Under the pieces are notes generated by a model, which worked only from the letters and a program-made list of their open reading frames with translations, was not told where the DNA came from and ran no database searches. The translations under genes were made by a program, and so were the position numbers. Below are positions 31,903 through 39,196 of a stretch of DNA of 39,196 nt, piece after piece (the first letter of the stretch is position 1; each line of letters opens with the position of its first letter). This stretch comes from Streptomyces sp. adm13(2018) (GTDB taxonomy: Bacteria > Actinomycetota > Actinomycetes > Streptomycetales > Streptomycetaceae): assembly GCF_008042145.1 (NCBI RefSeq), contig NZ_RDBH01000140.1:89980-129175 (forward strand). The letters run 5' to 3'.

Positions 31903-32754
31903 GTGAAGTTGAGAGCCATGGCGGCGACGGCCGTACTCGGCGCCGTCGTCCTGACCGGCGTGCCGGCGGTCGCCGTCCCCTTCACCGCCTACGCCTGTGA
32001 CGGATCCACCCTGTGCCAGGACGAGGACACCGGCGAGGAAGGCGGTGGCGGCGACTGGGGCGGTGGTGACTGGGGTGGCGGCGACTGGGGTGACTGGGGT
32101 GGTGACGGAGGCGGCGGCGAAGGAGGCGACGACGGCGACTGGAGCGACGATCCCAGCGACCCGGGCGACTCGGGGAACCCCGGCGACGGCGACCCCGGCG
32201 ATCCGGGGAACGGCCCGTCCGATCCGGGCGGCCCGGGAGTGGAGATCGTCGACGGGCCGCTCGGCCGGCCCATCGACGCGACCCTGCCCGAGGTCGTCGT
32301 CACCGGGCACGCGGTCCGTCCCTCCGTTCCCGCCGGTCCCGGCATCCCCACGGTCCACGGGGGCGGCCTCAGCGGCGCGGGCCCCCTGGTCACGGTGCAC
32401 AGCCGGGGCCGGGTGTGGGAGGAGCGCGGCAAGTGCTACCGCAACCAGTCCGGCAGCGTGGAGGCGAAGTACAGCAGCGGCGTGACGTACGCGCTCGCCA
32501 CCCAGACGAGCACGAACATCTCGGCGACCGCGCTCCAGGTGCTCACCGCCCAGCTGGGCACGCAGCTCAACACCACCCTCAGCGCCACGTACAACACCGA
32601 GTTCACGCTCAAGCCGGGTGAGTCCTGGGCCGTGTACGTCGAGTACCAGACCAGCGTCTACGCGATCACCACGTCCGACTTCTGGGGCAACTACTCGACC
32701 GAGTTCGTGAACGTCACCCAGCCCACCGGAGCCGTCACCGGCCGCGCCTGCTAG
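31903..32754 (+). CDS. Secreted Gly/Asp/Trp-rich protein with a novel beta-rich C-terminal domain
   Basis: This 283-residue protein has a Sec signal peptide (KLRAMAATAVLGAVVLTGVPAV) with probable cleavage near AVA or AYA. The mature N-terminal part is low complexity: repeated GGGDWGG units (about 45-65), then Asp/Pro/Gly repeats (DPSDPGDSGNPGDGDPGDPG). A structured C-terminal domain (about 165-283) follows, with RGKCYRNQSGSVEAKYSSGV, TSTNISATALQVL and FTLKPGESWAVYVEYQTSVY. It is rich in Ser/Thr and alternating hydrophobics, as in secreted beta-sheet domains. I do not recognise the family. The lone cysteines in CYRN and the final GRAC could form a disulphide. The GTG start has GGGAGA 5 bases upstream. 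It is divergent from the LAL regulator. Confidence 0.75.
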   Translation: MKLRAMAATAVLGAVVLTGVPAVAVPFTAYACDGSTLCQDEDTGEEGGGGDWGGGDWGGGDWGDWGGDGGGGEGGDDGDWSDDPSDPGDSGNPGDGDPGDPGNGPSDPGGPGVEIVDGPLGRPIDATLPEVVVTGHAVRPSVPAGPGIPTVHGGGLSGAGPLVTVHSRGRVWEERGKCYRNQSGSVEAKYSSGVTYALATQTSTNISATALQVLTAQLGTQLNTTLSATYNTEFTLKPGESWAVYVEYQTSVYAITTSDFWGNYSTEFVNVTQPTGAVTGRAC

Positions 32755-32840
32755 GTGCCGTACGTGGCCCCCTTACGGCTGAGCACGCACCGGCGATACG
32801 GCCCGATGGCCCGCGCCTGACCGACGAGGAGCCCGGCCGG

Positions 32841-32874
32841 CCGCCGCGACCCGACCCGTGGCGGGTCGCGGCGG
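32841..32874 (+). terminator. Strong hairpin terminator after the secreted protein
   Basis: CCGCCGCGACCCG (32841-32853) and CGGGTCGCGGCGG (32862-32874) form a perfect 13-base-pair stem with an 8-base loop. It lies 86 bases past the stop codon and separates the gene from the downstream carotenoid oxygenase. Confidence 0.85.
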
Positions 32875-32960
32875 ACCGACCGGGGCACTGGCCCCATCCG
32901 CCGTGTCGCGTTTCACTGGAAGGTGCGGGAAACCGGCCCATCCCCGCTCCGGGAGGTTCC

Positions 32961-34397
32961 GTGAGCACGCACGCGTCGCCCCGTTTCGACCCCGCTCGCG
33001 TCCCCCACCTGCTGGGATCGTTCGCGCCGGTGACCGAGGAGGTGAACGCCGCGGATCTGGAGGTGACGGGCGAGATCCCGTCCGCGCTGGACGGCCTGTA
33101 CCTGCGCAACGGCCCCAATCCGCGCTTCACGCCGATCGGCTCGTACCTCTATCCCATCGACGGTGACGGAATGCTGCACGGCGTGTGGCTCTCGGAGGGC
33201 CGCGCCCGCTACCGCAACCGCTTCGTGCGCACCCCCGCCCTGGAGGCCGAGGAACGGGCCGGGCACGCCCTGTGGGGCGGCCTGGAGTCGATGATCGTGC
33301 CGGACGCCGAGCAGGTGGGACCAGAGCTGGCGGGAACCTTCCGGGATCTGCCCGACATCAACGTCGTACGGCACGGCGGGCGGCTGCTGGCGCTCGCCGA
33401 GTCGGGCTGCCCGTTCCGGATCGGTGCCGGGCTCGACACCCTCGGCTCCGAGGACTTCGATGGGGCTCTGCCTGCCGGGATCACCGCCCACCCCAAGATC
33501 GACCCCGTCACGGGCGAGATGGTGGTCTTCTGCTACGCCCTGGAGCCCCCGTATCTGACCTGGTCGGTCATCGACCGCGACGGCATCGTGACGCGTGGCC
33601 CCACCCCCGTCGAGGGAGTCGACGAGCCGATGATGATCCACGACATGGCGCTGACCGCCCGCTACGCCGTGCTGGTCCTCGCCCCCGCCTTCTTCGATCT
33701 GGACGCGGCCATGGCGGGCGGCTCGTTTCTGGCCTGGCGGCCGGAGCGGGGTACCCGCGTGGTGCTGATCCCCCGCGACGGCGGACCGCCGCGCGGGGCG
33801 ACCGACGAGGCGTTCTGGCTGTGGCACACCGTGAACGCCTACGACGAGGGGCCCGGTGCGGACGACCCGGTCGTCCTGGACTTCGTGGAGTGGAGCCGGC
33901 TGACCGTCGGCAGTGCACCGGTGGCGGCGAAGGACCCGGTCCGAGGTGGTCTGACCCGCGCCCGCATCGACCCCGCGGCGGGCAGCATGACCCGCACCCT
34001 GCTGGACGACGCCCGAGTGGAGTTCCCTCGCATCGACGACCGTCTCATCGGCCGGCGCCACCGGCACACCGCGCTGGCCACCTCGACCGGACGGACGGAC
34101 CTGCTCTCGGGCGAGTACGACGCCGTGCGCTTCCAGGACCTGCGGACCGGGGCCGCCCGTGTCTGGGATGCGGGCGACCTGTCGGTCGGGGAGCCCGTCT
34201 TCGCGCCCGAGCCGGGCACCGACTCCGAGGAACGCGGCTACTGGCTCACCTTCGCCACCGACCGCACCGACGGGTCGAGTTGGTTCCTGGTGATGCCCGC
34301 CGAGGACCCGGCGTCCGGGCCAGTGGCACGGGCCCGCATCCCCGTCCGGGTTCCCCTGGGCCTTCACGGCTGCTGGCTGCCGACCGAGGGCGGCTGA
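32961..34397 (+). CDS. Carotenoid cleavage oxygenase family protein
   Basis: This 478-residue protein matches the carotenoid/stilbene oxygenase family: DGLYLRNGPNPRF near the start, IDGDGMLHGVW, and the four iron-ligand histidines in their usual contexts. These are GITAHPKIDP (His177), MMIHDMALT (His227), WLWHTVNAY (His289) and GLHGCWLP (His469). The family uses Fe(II) and oxygen to cleave conjugated double bonds in carotenoids, apocarotenoids or stilbenes. It has no signal peptide. The GTG start has GGGAGG 4 bases upstream. No carotenoid biosynthesis genes lie in the window, so the substrate is open. It is convergent with the sirtuin gene, 10 bases apart. Confidence 0.93.
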   Translation: MSTHASPRFDPARVPHLLGSFAPVTEEVNAADLEVTGEIPSALDGLYLRNGPNPRFTPIGSYLYPIDGDGMLHGVWLSEGRARYRNRFVRTPALEAEERAGHALWGGLESMIVPDAEQVGPELAGTFRDLPDINVVRHGGRLLALAESGCPFRIGAGLDTLGSEDFDGALPAGITAHPKIDPVTGEMVVFCYALEPPYLTWSVIDRDGIVTRGPTPVEGVDEPMMIHDMALTARYAVLVLAPAFFDLDAAMAGGSFLAWRPERGTRVVLIPRDGGPPRGATDEAFWLWHTVNAYDEGPGADDPVVLDFVEWSRLTVGSAPVAAKDPVRGGLTRARIDPAAGSMTRTLLDDARVEFPRIDDRLIGRRHRHTALATSTGRTDLLSGEYDAVRFQDLRTGAARVWDAGDLSVGEPVFAPEPGTDSEERGYWLTFATDRTDGSSWFLVMPAEDPASGPVARARIPVRVPLGLHGCWLPTEGG

Positions 34398-34407
34398 GCG
34401 CCCCTGA

Positions 34408-35331
34408 TCACTGGCCGCCCGCCCCTCCCCCGGCCTCCGCACCGTGCGGGTGGACGGGAACGTCCAGGCGGGCGGCCACTCCGGTGAGGGCCGCCCCCAG
34501 GGGCAGGGCCACACGGGTGACCGCGTACCGGTCGCCGCGGGTCGGATCCTGGTTGACGATCAGCACCGGCTTCCCCGCCTCGGCCGCCTGCCGGACGAAC
34601 CGGAGGCCGCTCATCACGGTGAGCGAGGACCCGAGGACCAGCAGAGAGGCCGCCTCGCGCACCAGCTCACGGCAGCGCTCCACCCGCCGCGGAGGGACGG
34701 CTTCGCCGAAGAACACCACGTCGGGCTTGAGGATCCCGCCGCAGACCGTGCACGGCAGCACACGGAAGTCCCCGACCTGGTCGTCGCTGAGATCGGCGTC
34801 GCCGTCCGGGTTGATGCGGGCCGCCCTCGGCGCGAAGCCGGCGTTGGCCTCCTCCAGCCGCAGGGCGAGGTCCACGCGCCGGCTGAAGGCCCCGCAGGTG
34901 AGGCAGACCACCCGGTCCAGGCTTCCGTGCAGCTCCACGACGCCGTCACTGCCGGCCGTGCCGTGCAGGCCGTCGACGTTCTGGGTGATCACTCCCGAGA
35001 GCAGGCCGTACTGCCCGAAGGCGGCCACGGCCAGGTGCCCCGCGTTGGGCAGGGCGCGGCGGAAGGTGCGCCAGCCGAGGTGGCTGCGCGCCCAGTACCG
35101 ACGGCGGGCCTGGGCGTCCGCGGTGAACTCCTGGTACGTCATCGGGGTGTGCCGGCTCAGGCTTCCGCCCTCGCCCCGGTAGTCCGGGATGCCCGACTCG
35201 GTGGAGATGCCCGCTCCACTGAGCACCAGCACACCGCCGGCGTCCAGTGCGGCGACGACCGGCTCCAGGTCGGTCGTGCCCGGCGGCAGGTCCTCGGTGG
35301 GGGTCCAGCTCAACGTGGGGCGCATACGCAT
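34408..35331 (-). CDS. Sirtuin, NAD-dependent protein deacylase
   Basis: This 307-residue Sir2 protein has SGAGISTESGIPDYRG (38-53), ITQNVDGLHG (115-124), the catalytic histidine in ELHGSL (His135), a zinc site from CLTC (Cys143, Cys146) and CTVC (Cys194, Cys197), then GILKPDVVFFGE and VLGSSLTV for NAD binding. The NVDGLH form and the GxHG-like context suggest class II (SIRT4-like) sirtuins, which remove acetyl or longer acyl groups or act as ADP-ribosyltransferases. All catalytic residues are present. Two ATG codons (35331, 35325) are possible starts and neither has a clear ribosome site. It stands alone in a cytoplasmic role, with no acetyltransferase neighbour. Confidence 0.93.
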   Translation of the reverse strand: MRMRPTLSWTPTEDLPPGTTDLEPVVAALDAGGVLVLSGAGISTESGIPDYRGEGGSLSRHTPMTYQEFTADAQARRRYWARSHLGWRTFRRALPNAGHLAVAAFGQYGLLSGVITQNVDGLHGTAGSDGVVELHGSLDRVVCLTCGAFSRRVDLALRLEEANAGFAPRAARINPDGDADLSDDQVGDFRVLPCTVCGGILKPDVVFFGEAVPPRRVERCRELVREAASLLVLGSSLTVMSGLRFVRQAAEAGKPVLIVNQDPTRGDRYAVTRVALPLGAALTGVAARLDVPVHPHGAEAGGGAGGQ

Positions 35332-35465
35332 GCCCCCAGGGTACGGAGCCTGCCCCGGGCACGTATCCGTACCTCCGCGGCGTATGCCGTACGTCCCGCT
35401 ACGCCTCCGCAGCGCGTGCCGCCCGGCCCCGCGACGCCTCTGCCCGACGGCGCCCCCGCCCCCGT

Positions 35466-36662
35466 TCAGTGACCGGTGTTCCAGTCGAGCCTGAGCACGG
35501 CGACGTCGTCCGTGTGCCGGGCCGCGTTGAGCGCCCGGGCTTCCTTGATGAGGCGGTCGAGGTGGGCGGCCGGATCGTTCGGGGGCAGTTCGTGGATGAT
35601 CCGCAGAAGGCCCTCCACACCGAGCCGCTCACGGCCCGAGCCGTGGTGCCCCTCGGAGAGGCCGTCGGTGTAGATGGTCAGCGCGCCGGCCGGCGGGAGG
35701 GGAACGACCGTGGCCGTCCAGGTGCCGAGCTCGGGCACGAGCCCCAGGGCCGTGCCGTGCGTCGCCGGGACCTCCCGGGTGCCCTCGGCCGTGGTGAGGA
35801 GGGGACGGTGATGGCCGGCGAGATGGAGGGTGGCGGTCGCCGCCCTCTGGTCGAGGGTGATGATCGTGCAGGTCGCGAAGAGCATGTCGGTGCCGCACTC
35901 GGCGACGAGCACGCGCTCCATCAGCCGCAGCAGCTCAGGTCCCTGGTGCCCGCCCAGGACGAGGGACCGCCAGGCGATGCGCAGGCACACGCCGACGGCC
36001 GCGGCATCGGGCCCGTGCCCGCTCACGTCGCCGACGACCGCGTGCAGCAGTCCGTCGTCGCCTTCGACGACGTCGAGGAAGTCCCCGCCGAGCAGCGCGC
36101 CCTCCGCCCCGGGCAGATAGCGGCTCGTGACGGTGACGGCGGAGGTGCCGAGGATGGGCGGGGGCAGCAGGCGCCGTTCCAGCCGGGCGTTCTCCTCGGC
36201 GCGCAGCCGGGTCTTCTGGGCCTGAGCGGCGGCCCGCTCGGTCTCGCTGCGGTAGACGGCGTAACGCAAGGTCCGGTGGAGCAGCTCGGCCTCGACCCGG
36301 CCCTTGACGAGGTAGTCCTGGGCACCGGCCGTCATCGCCTCCGCTCCGGCCTGCTTCTCGGACAGGCCGGTGAGCACGATCACAGCGGTGTGCGGCGCGA
36401 TGGAACGGACGGCGACGACGGCCTCGGTCCCCGAGATGTCGGGCAGGTGCAGGTCGAGGAGGACGCAGTCGATGGTCCGGGCGGCGAGTTCGTCGCGGGC
36501 CGCCGCGAGGGTGGTCCTCGTGGTGAGCTCGAAACCCAGCCCGGTGTCGTAGAGCAGCTCCTCGACGAGCAGGGCGTCGGCCGCGTCGTCCTCGATGAGC
36601 AGGATGCGGTACGTGGGGTGGGTGGCCACGTAGCCGTCGGCGGCCGTGGAGGAGACGGTCAC
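35466..36662 (-). CDS. Response regulator with PP2C phosphatase output
   Basis: This 398-residue protein has a receiver domain (about 17-135; ILLIEDDAADALLVEEL, Asp70 in CVLLDLHLPD, YLVKG), a coiled-coil linker (about 138-170) and a SpoIIE/PP2C domain (about 175-395; RRLLPPPILG, LLGGDFLDVVEG, VGDVSGHGPDAAAVG, IYTDGLSEG, TDDVAVL). All metal-binding aspartates are present. Phosphorylation by the CHASE3 kinase, encoded immediately upstream with a 4-base GTGA overlap, should control dephosphorylation of a STAS partner. No STAS gene is adjacent, so the substrate may be one of the STAS proteins elsewhere in this window or genome. The start GTG is fixed by the overlap. Confidence 0.93.
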   Translation of the reverse strand: MTVSSTAADGYVATHPTYRILLIEDDAADALLVEELLYDTGLGFELTTRTTLAAARDELAARTIDCVLLDLHLPDISGTEAVVAVRSIAPHTAVIVLTGLSEKQAGAEAMTAGAQDYLVKGRVEAELLHRTLRYAVYRSETERAAAQAQKTRLRAEENARLERRLLPPPILGTSAVTVTSRYLPGAEGALLGGDFLDVVEGDDGLLHAVVGDVSGHGPDAAAVGVCLRIAWRSLVLGGHQGPELLRLMERVLVAECGTDMLFATCTIITLDQRAATATLHLAGHHRPLLTTAEGTREVPATHGTALGLVPELGTWTATVVPLPPAGALTIYTDGLSEGHHGSGRERLGVEGLLRIIHELPPNDPAAHLDRLIKEARALNAARHTDDVAVLRLDWNTGH

Positions 36663-38263
36663 GGGGTCTGGTCCCCTTCCGCGCGCGCCGTCGACGACTC
36701 GGCGAGGAGCTCCGCCGTCGCGGGCCGGGGCGTCGCCAGGGTGAACGTGATGCGGGCCCCGTCGTGGTGCTCGGTGTCCACGGCGATGGCGCCGCCGTGG
36801 AACTCGACGATCTTCTTGCACATCGCGAGCCCGATGCCGCTGCCCTTGTAGGCCTCCTTGGTGTGGAGCCGCTGGAAGATCACGAAGACCTTCTCGGCGT
36901 ACTCCGGAGCGATGCCGATGCCGTTGTCGGTGACGGCGAACCGCCACAGCTCGCCGTCCCGCTCGGCGGAGACGTGGATGCGGGGTGCCGTGTCGGGGCG
37001 GTGGAACTTGACGGCGTTGCCGATGAGGTTCTGCCACAGCATGCCCAGCTGGGTGTTGTCGGCGGTGAGGGACGGAAGCGGGTCGTGGGTGATGGACGCC
37101 CCGGTCTCCTCGATGCTCACGCTGAGCGAGGACAGCGTCCGCTCGTGCACGGCTTCGAGATCGACGCTCTCCAGTTCGCGGTGGACCCGTCCGACCCGGG
37201 AGAAGTCCAGGAGGTCGTTGATGAGCACCTGCATGCGGTTGGCGCCGTCGACCGCGTAGTCGATGTACTGGTCGGCCCGCTCGTCGAGCCGGCCTCCGTA
37301 GCGGCGCTGCAGGAGCTGGGTGAAGCTGGAGACCTTCCGCAGGGGTTCCTGGAGGTCGTGCGAGGCCACGTAGGCGAACTGCTCCAGCTCGGCGTTGGAG
37401 CGGTGCAGGTCGGCGGCCTGGGCGTCGAGACGCTGTCGCGCCTCCTCGGTGAACGCCAGCTCCCGTACGAGCCGGCGGCGCATCGACTCGATCTCGGAAC
37501 TCAGCTGCCGCAGGTCCGCCGGACCGGTCGCGACGATGGGGTGATCGAAGTCACCCGCCGCGATGACGCGGGCGTCCGTGCCCAGCCTGTCCAGAGGTCC
37601 GGTGATCCCCCGGCGCAGGCCCTCGAAGACCAGGACCGCGAGGACGAGGATGACGGCCGCGATCGTGCTGAACACCCAGTTGCGCAGCAGCATGGTGCTC
37701 CGCAGGTCGTCGGCCGCCTGTGCGCGCTCCGTCCGTAGCCGCTCCTGCTGCTCGCCGAGTGCGACGCGAAGCGCGTCGAAGGCCTGCTTGCCCTCGGTGG
37801 CCTGGCTGGTGGCCAGGGGAGAGGGCGAACCGACCGGTGCGGCGGCGATGGGCCGGGCGATCTGCTTCTGCCACGTGTCCGCGGCGTCCTGGACGCTCTG
37901 GAGATCCGCCAGGCTGTCCGCTTCGCCCCGGAGCAGCTCCCGGAGCTGGGCGGTGTACGTGGCCTGGTCGGCCAGGCCACGCCGGTAGGGATCGAGGCTC
38001 ACGGAGGCCCCGGTGAGGCCGTAGCCGCGGATCCCGGTCTCCTGGTTGAGGAGCGCCGACTCCAGCTGGAAGGCCGTGGTGAGGGCGGGCGACTTGACGT
38101 TCACGAGGTCGTCGCTGATCGCCGCGGTGCGCCCCAGCACCCAGGCTCCGGTGAGCCCGAGCAGGGTCAGAACCGTCAGCGAGGCGGCCACGCCCACACG
38201 CAGCCAGCGGCGCGTGGTCCAGGTGGTGAACCTGCCCACGCGCGATCCAGCGCTTCCGCTCAT
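36659..38263 (-). CDS. CHASE3-domain membrane histidine kinase
   Basis: This 534-residue kinase has a first membrane helix (about 21-45), an extracytoplasmic CHASE3 sensor (about 46-190, with QETGIRGYGLTG), a second helix (about 195-217), HAMP (about 218-272), a coiled coil, HisKA with YVASHDLQEPLRKV (His302) and an ATPase domain with NLIGNAVKFH, TDNGIGIAPEY and GSGIGLAMCKKI. The HDLQEPLR form is typical of bacteriophytochrome-type kinases that pair with Rcp1-like CheY proteins. The ATG at 38263 has GGAGGGG 9 bases upstream; longer frames upstream lack support. It is coupled to the REC-PP2C gene, and an HTH-REC gene diverges from it, so one kinase may serve two regulators. Confidence 0.93.
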   Translation of the reverse strand: MSGSAGSRVGRFTTWTTRRWLRVGVAASLTVLTLLGLTGAWVLGRTAAISDDLVNVKSPALTTAFQLESALLNQETGIRGYGLTGASVSLDPYRRGLADQATYTAQLRELLRGEADSLADLQSVQDAADTWQKQIARPIAAAPVGSPSPLATSQATEGKQAFDALRVALGEQQERLRTERAQAADDLRSTMLLRNWVFSTIAAVILVLAVLVFEGLRRGITGPLDRLGTDARVIAAGDFDHPIVATGPADLRQLSSEIESMRRRLVRELAFTEEARQRLDAQAADLHRSNAELEQFAYVASHDLQEPLRKVSSFTQLLQRRYGGRLDERADQYIDYAVDGANRMQVLINDLLDFSRVGRVHRELESVDLEAVHERTLSSLSVSIEETGASITHDPLPSLTADNTQLGMLWQNLIGNAVKFHRPDTAPRIHVSAERDGELWRFAVTDNGIGIAPEYAEKVFVIFQRLHTKEAYKGSGIGLAMCKKIVEFHGGAIAVDTEHHDGARITFTLATPRPATAELLAESSTARAEGDQTP

Positions 38264-38333
38264 GCCGAGAACCCCTCCGATGGTGACCGCCTCCATTCGA
38301 GAGGGGCGGCAGCGCATACTGTAGAGGGCGCCG

Positions 38334-38349
38334 GACAACGATTGTTGTC
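38334..38349. promoter_or_regulatory. Palindromic operator-like site in the divergent kinase/regulator promoter
   Basis: GACAAC (38334-38339) and GTTGTC (38344-38349) are perfect inverted 6-base arms around GATT. The right arm overlaps the proposed -35 element of the plus-strand gene. A protein bound here would block or activate that promoter and could also act on the divergent kinase. Confidence 0.45.
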
Positions 38350-38374
38350 GCAGGGTCGGATCTGCGCCTACAGT
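38345..38374 (+). promoter_or_regulatory. Probable vegetative promoter giving a leaderless transcript
   Basis: TTGTCG (38345-38350) and TACAGT (38369-38374) are separated by 18 bases and match HrdB-type -35 and -10 elements. The -10 ends 7 bases before the ATG at 38382, so transcription should start at or next to the A of the ATG. This agrees with the absence of a ribosome site there. Confidence 0.6.
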
Positions 38375-38381
38375 TCCCTTC

Positions 38382-39173
38382 ATGCCTGGCAGGAACTTCG
38401 TTCTGCGCACGACACCTGACGAGACGGCAGCCGTCGCGAAGACGGCCGTCGCTCACCTCGCGCGACGTCTTGCCCTCCAGCTGTTGGAAGAAGTCCCGTC
38501 AGCGCCGGAAGGAAGGCCGGCCGCGGACCGCGATTCGGCGGAGGCACTGACCATGCTGCACCTGCTGGAACACGTCCAGCAGGCCGCTGAGCAGCTCCAG
38601 CGGAATGCGGCCCGGTCCGCAGCCCGTGCGGGTGCCGGTTACCCGCAGATCGGGGCTGCATGCGGGATGACGCGCCAGGGCGCCCGACGCCGCTGGCCGG
38701 GACTCTTCGACCATTCCGACGACGCACCCATGGAGCACCCGATGATGACCACGCCCGTCCAGCCCTTCGACGTCCTGCTCGTCGAGGACGACATGGCCGA
38801 CGCCATGCTCATCGAGGAAGCCCTCTCCGAGCGCGGCGCACGGAACCTGGTGCAGGTCACCGACGGCGTGGCCGCGCTCGAACACCTCCGTACGCCCGGC
38901 ACCCCGCGCCCCGACCTGATCGTCCTGGATCTGAACATGCCGCGGATGAACGGAAGGGACCTGCTCAAGGTCCTGAAGACGGACCCCTCGCTCCAGGCCA
39001 TCCCGGTCGTCGTCCTCACCACCTCGTCCGCCCCCGACGACGTGACCGGCGCCTACAGCAGCCACGCCAACGCCTACGTGACCAAGCCGGTCAACCTGGA
39101 CGAGTTCGAGGCCGCGGTCCAGAGCATCGACGCGTTCTACCTGGACACCGCCACCCGGCCGCCCCGCGGCTGA
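38382..39173 (+). CDS. HTH-like domain fused to an Rcp1-type receiver domain
   Basis: This 263-residue protein has two parts. Residues 1-110 are helical and end in ARAGAGYPQIGAACGMTRQGARRRWPGLF, a helix-turn-helix of the kind found in small Streptomyces proteins. Residues 128-250 are a receiver: DVLLVEDDMADAMLIEEAL, Asp183 in LIVLDLNMPRMNG, Thr213, Lys235. It is close to Rcp1-like regulators that partner bacteriophytochrome/CHASE3 kinases. Between them lies MEHPMMTTPVQPFD. The ATG codons at 38742 and 38745 follow a GGAG at good spacing and could start a stand-alone receiver of about 143 residues. The full-length ATG has no ribosome site but fits a leaderless transcript. The natural kinase partner is the divergent CHASE3 kinase. 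Confidence 0.85.
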   Translation: MPGRNFVLRTTPDETAAVAKTAVAHLARRLALQLLEEVPSAPEGRPAADRDSAEALTMLHLLEHVQQAAEQLQRNAARSAARAGAGYPQIGAACGMTRQGARRRWPGLFDHSDDAPMEHPMMTTPVQPFDVLLVEDDMADAMLIEEALSERGARNLVQVTDGVAALEHLRTPGTPRPDLIVLDLNMPRMNGRDLLKVLKTDPSLQAIPVVVLTTSSAPDDVTGAYSSHANAYVTKPVNLDEFEAAVQSIDAFYLDTATRPPRG

Positions 39174-39196
39174 AACGTCCGAGAGCGGGTGGCGTA

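Noticed and set aside
1..39196. CRISPR arrays, insertion sequences, rRNA genes
   Set aside because: No regularly spaced repeats, transposase-like frames with terminal repeats, or rRNA sequence were seen.

Overview
The window is actinobacterial and almost certainly Streptomyces-like. It has very high GC, strong third-position GC bias, many GTG starts, many 4-base GTGA/ATGA gene overlaps, and a TTA (bldA-type) leucine codon in one regulator. No plasmid, phage or insertion-sequence genes were recognised.

Layout. 1-4014: a GNAT acetyltransferase cut by the window edge, an alpha/beta hydrolase with a cysteine nucleophile, a divergent anti-sigma-type ATPase and STAS antagonist pair, and a spore photoproduct lyase-family radical SAM protein. 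4313-10511: a six-gene stressosome operon (rsbR, rsbS, rsbT, ATPase-PP2C, hybrid histidine kinase, REC-PP2C) in which every junction overlaps by 4 bases. 10529-18224: a lone STAS gene, a 1427-residue protein combining kinase, receiver, phosphatase and ATPase domains, its overlapping STAS partner, and a transporter-PP2C fusion. 18291-25855: ordinary accessory genes (secreted beta-propeller, PhzF-like protein, SGNH hydrolase, membrane-anchored Mrr-like nuclease, DinB/DUF664 protein, small unknowns) plus a tRNA-like element with a grossly extended anticodon arm. 25856-32754: a decayed peptidoglycan-binding fragment, a Tat-exported multicopper oxidase, a LAL-type LuxR regulator and a divergent Gly/Asp-rich secreted protein. 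32961-39173: a carotenoid oxygenase, a sirtuin, a CHASE3 kinase/REC-PP2C pair, and a divergent HTH-REC fusion with a probable leaderless promoter.

Theme. The window is dense in partner-switching parts: five PP2C (SpoIIE-type) phosphatase domains, five STAS proteins, two stand-alone switch ATPases and further fused ones. No sigma factor gene is present, so the targets must lie elsewhere in the genome. The stressosome most likely feeds a two-component output: RsbT acts on the hybrid kinase or the ATPase-PP2C, and the last gene dephosphorylates STAS antagonists. The flanking STAS genes are plausible substrates. This wiring is inferred from domain content and gene order.
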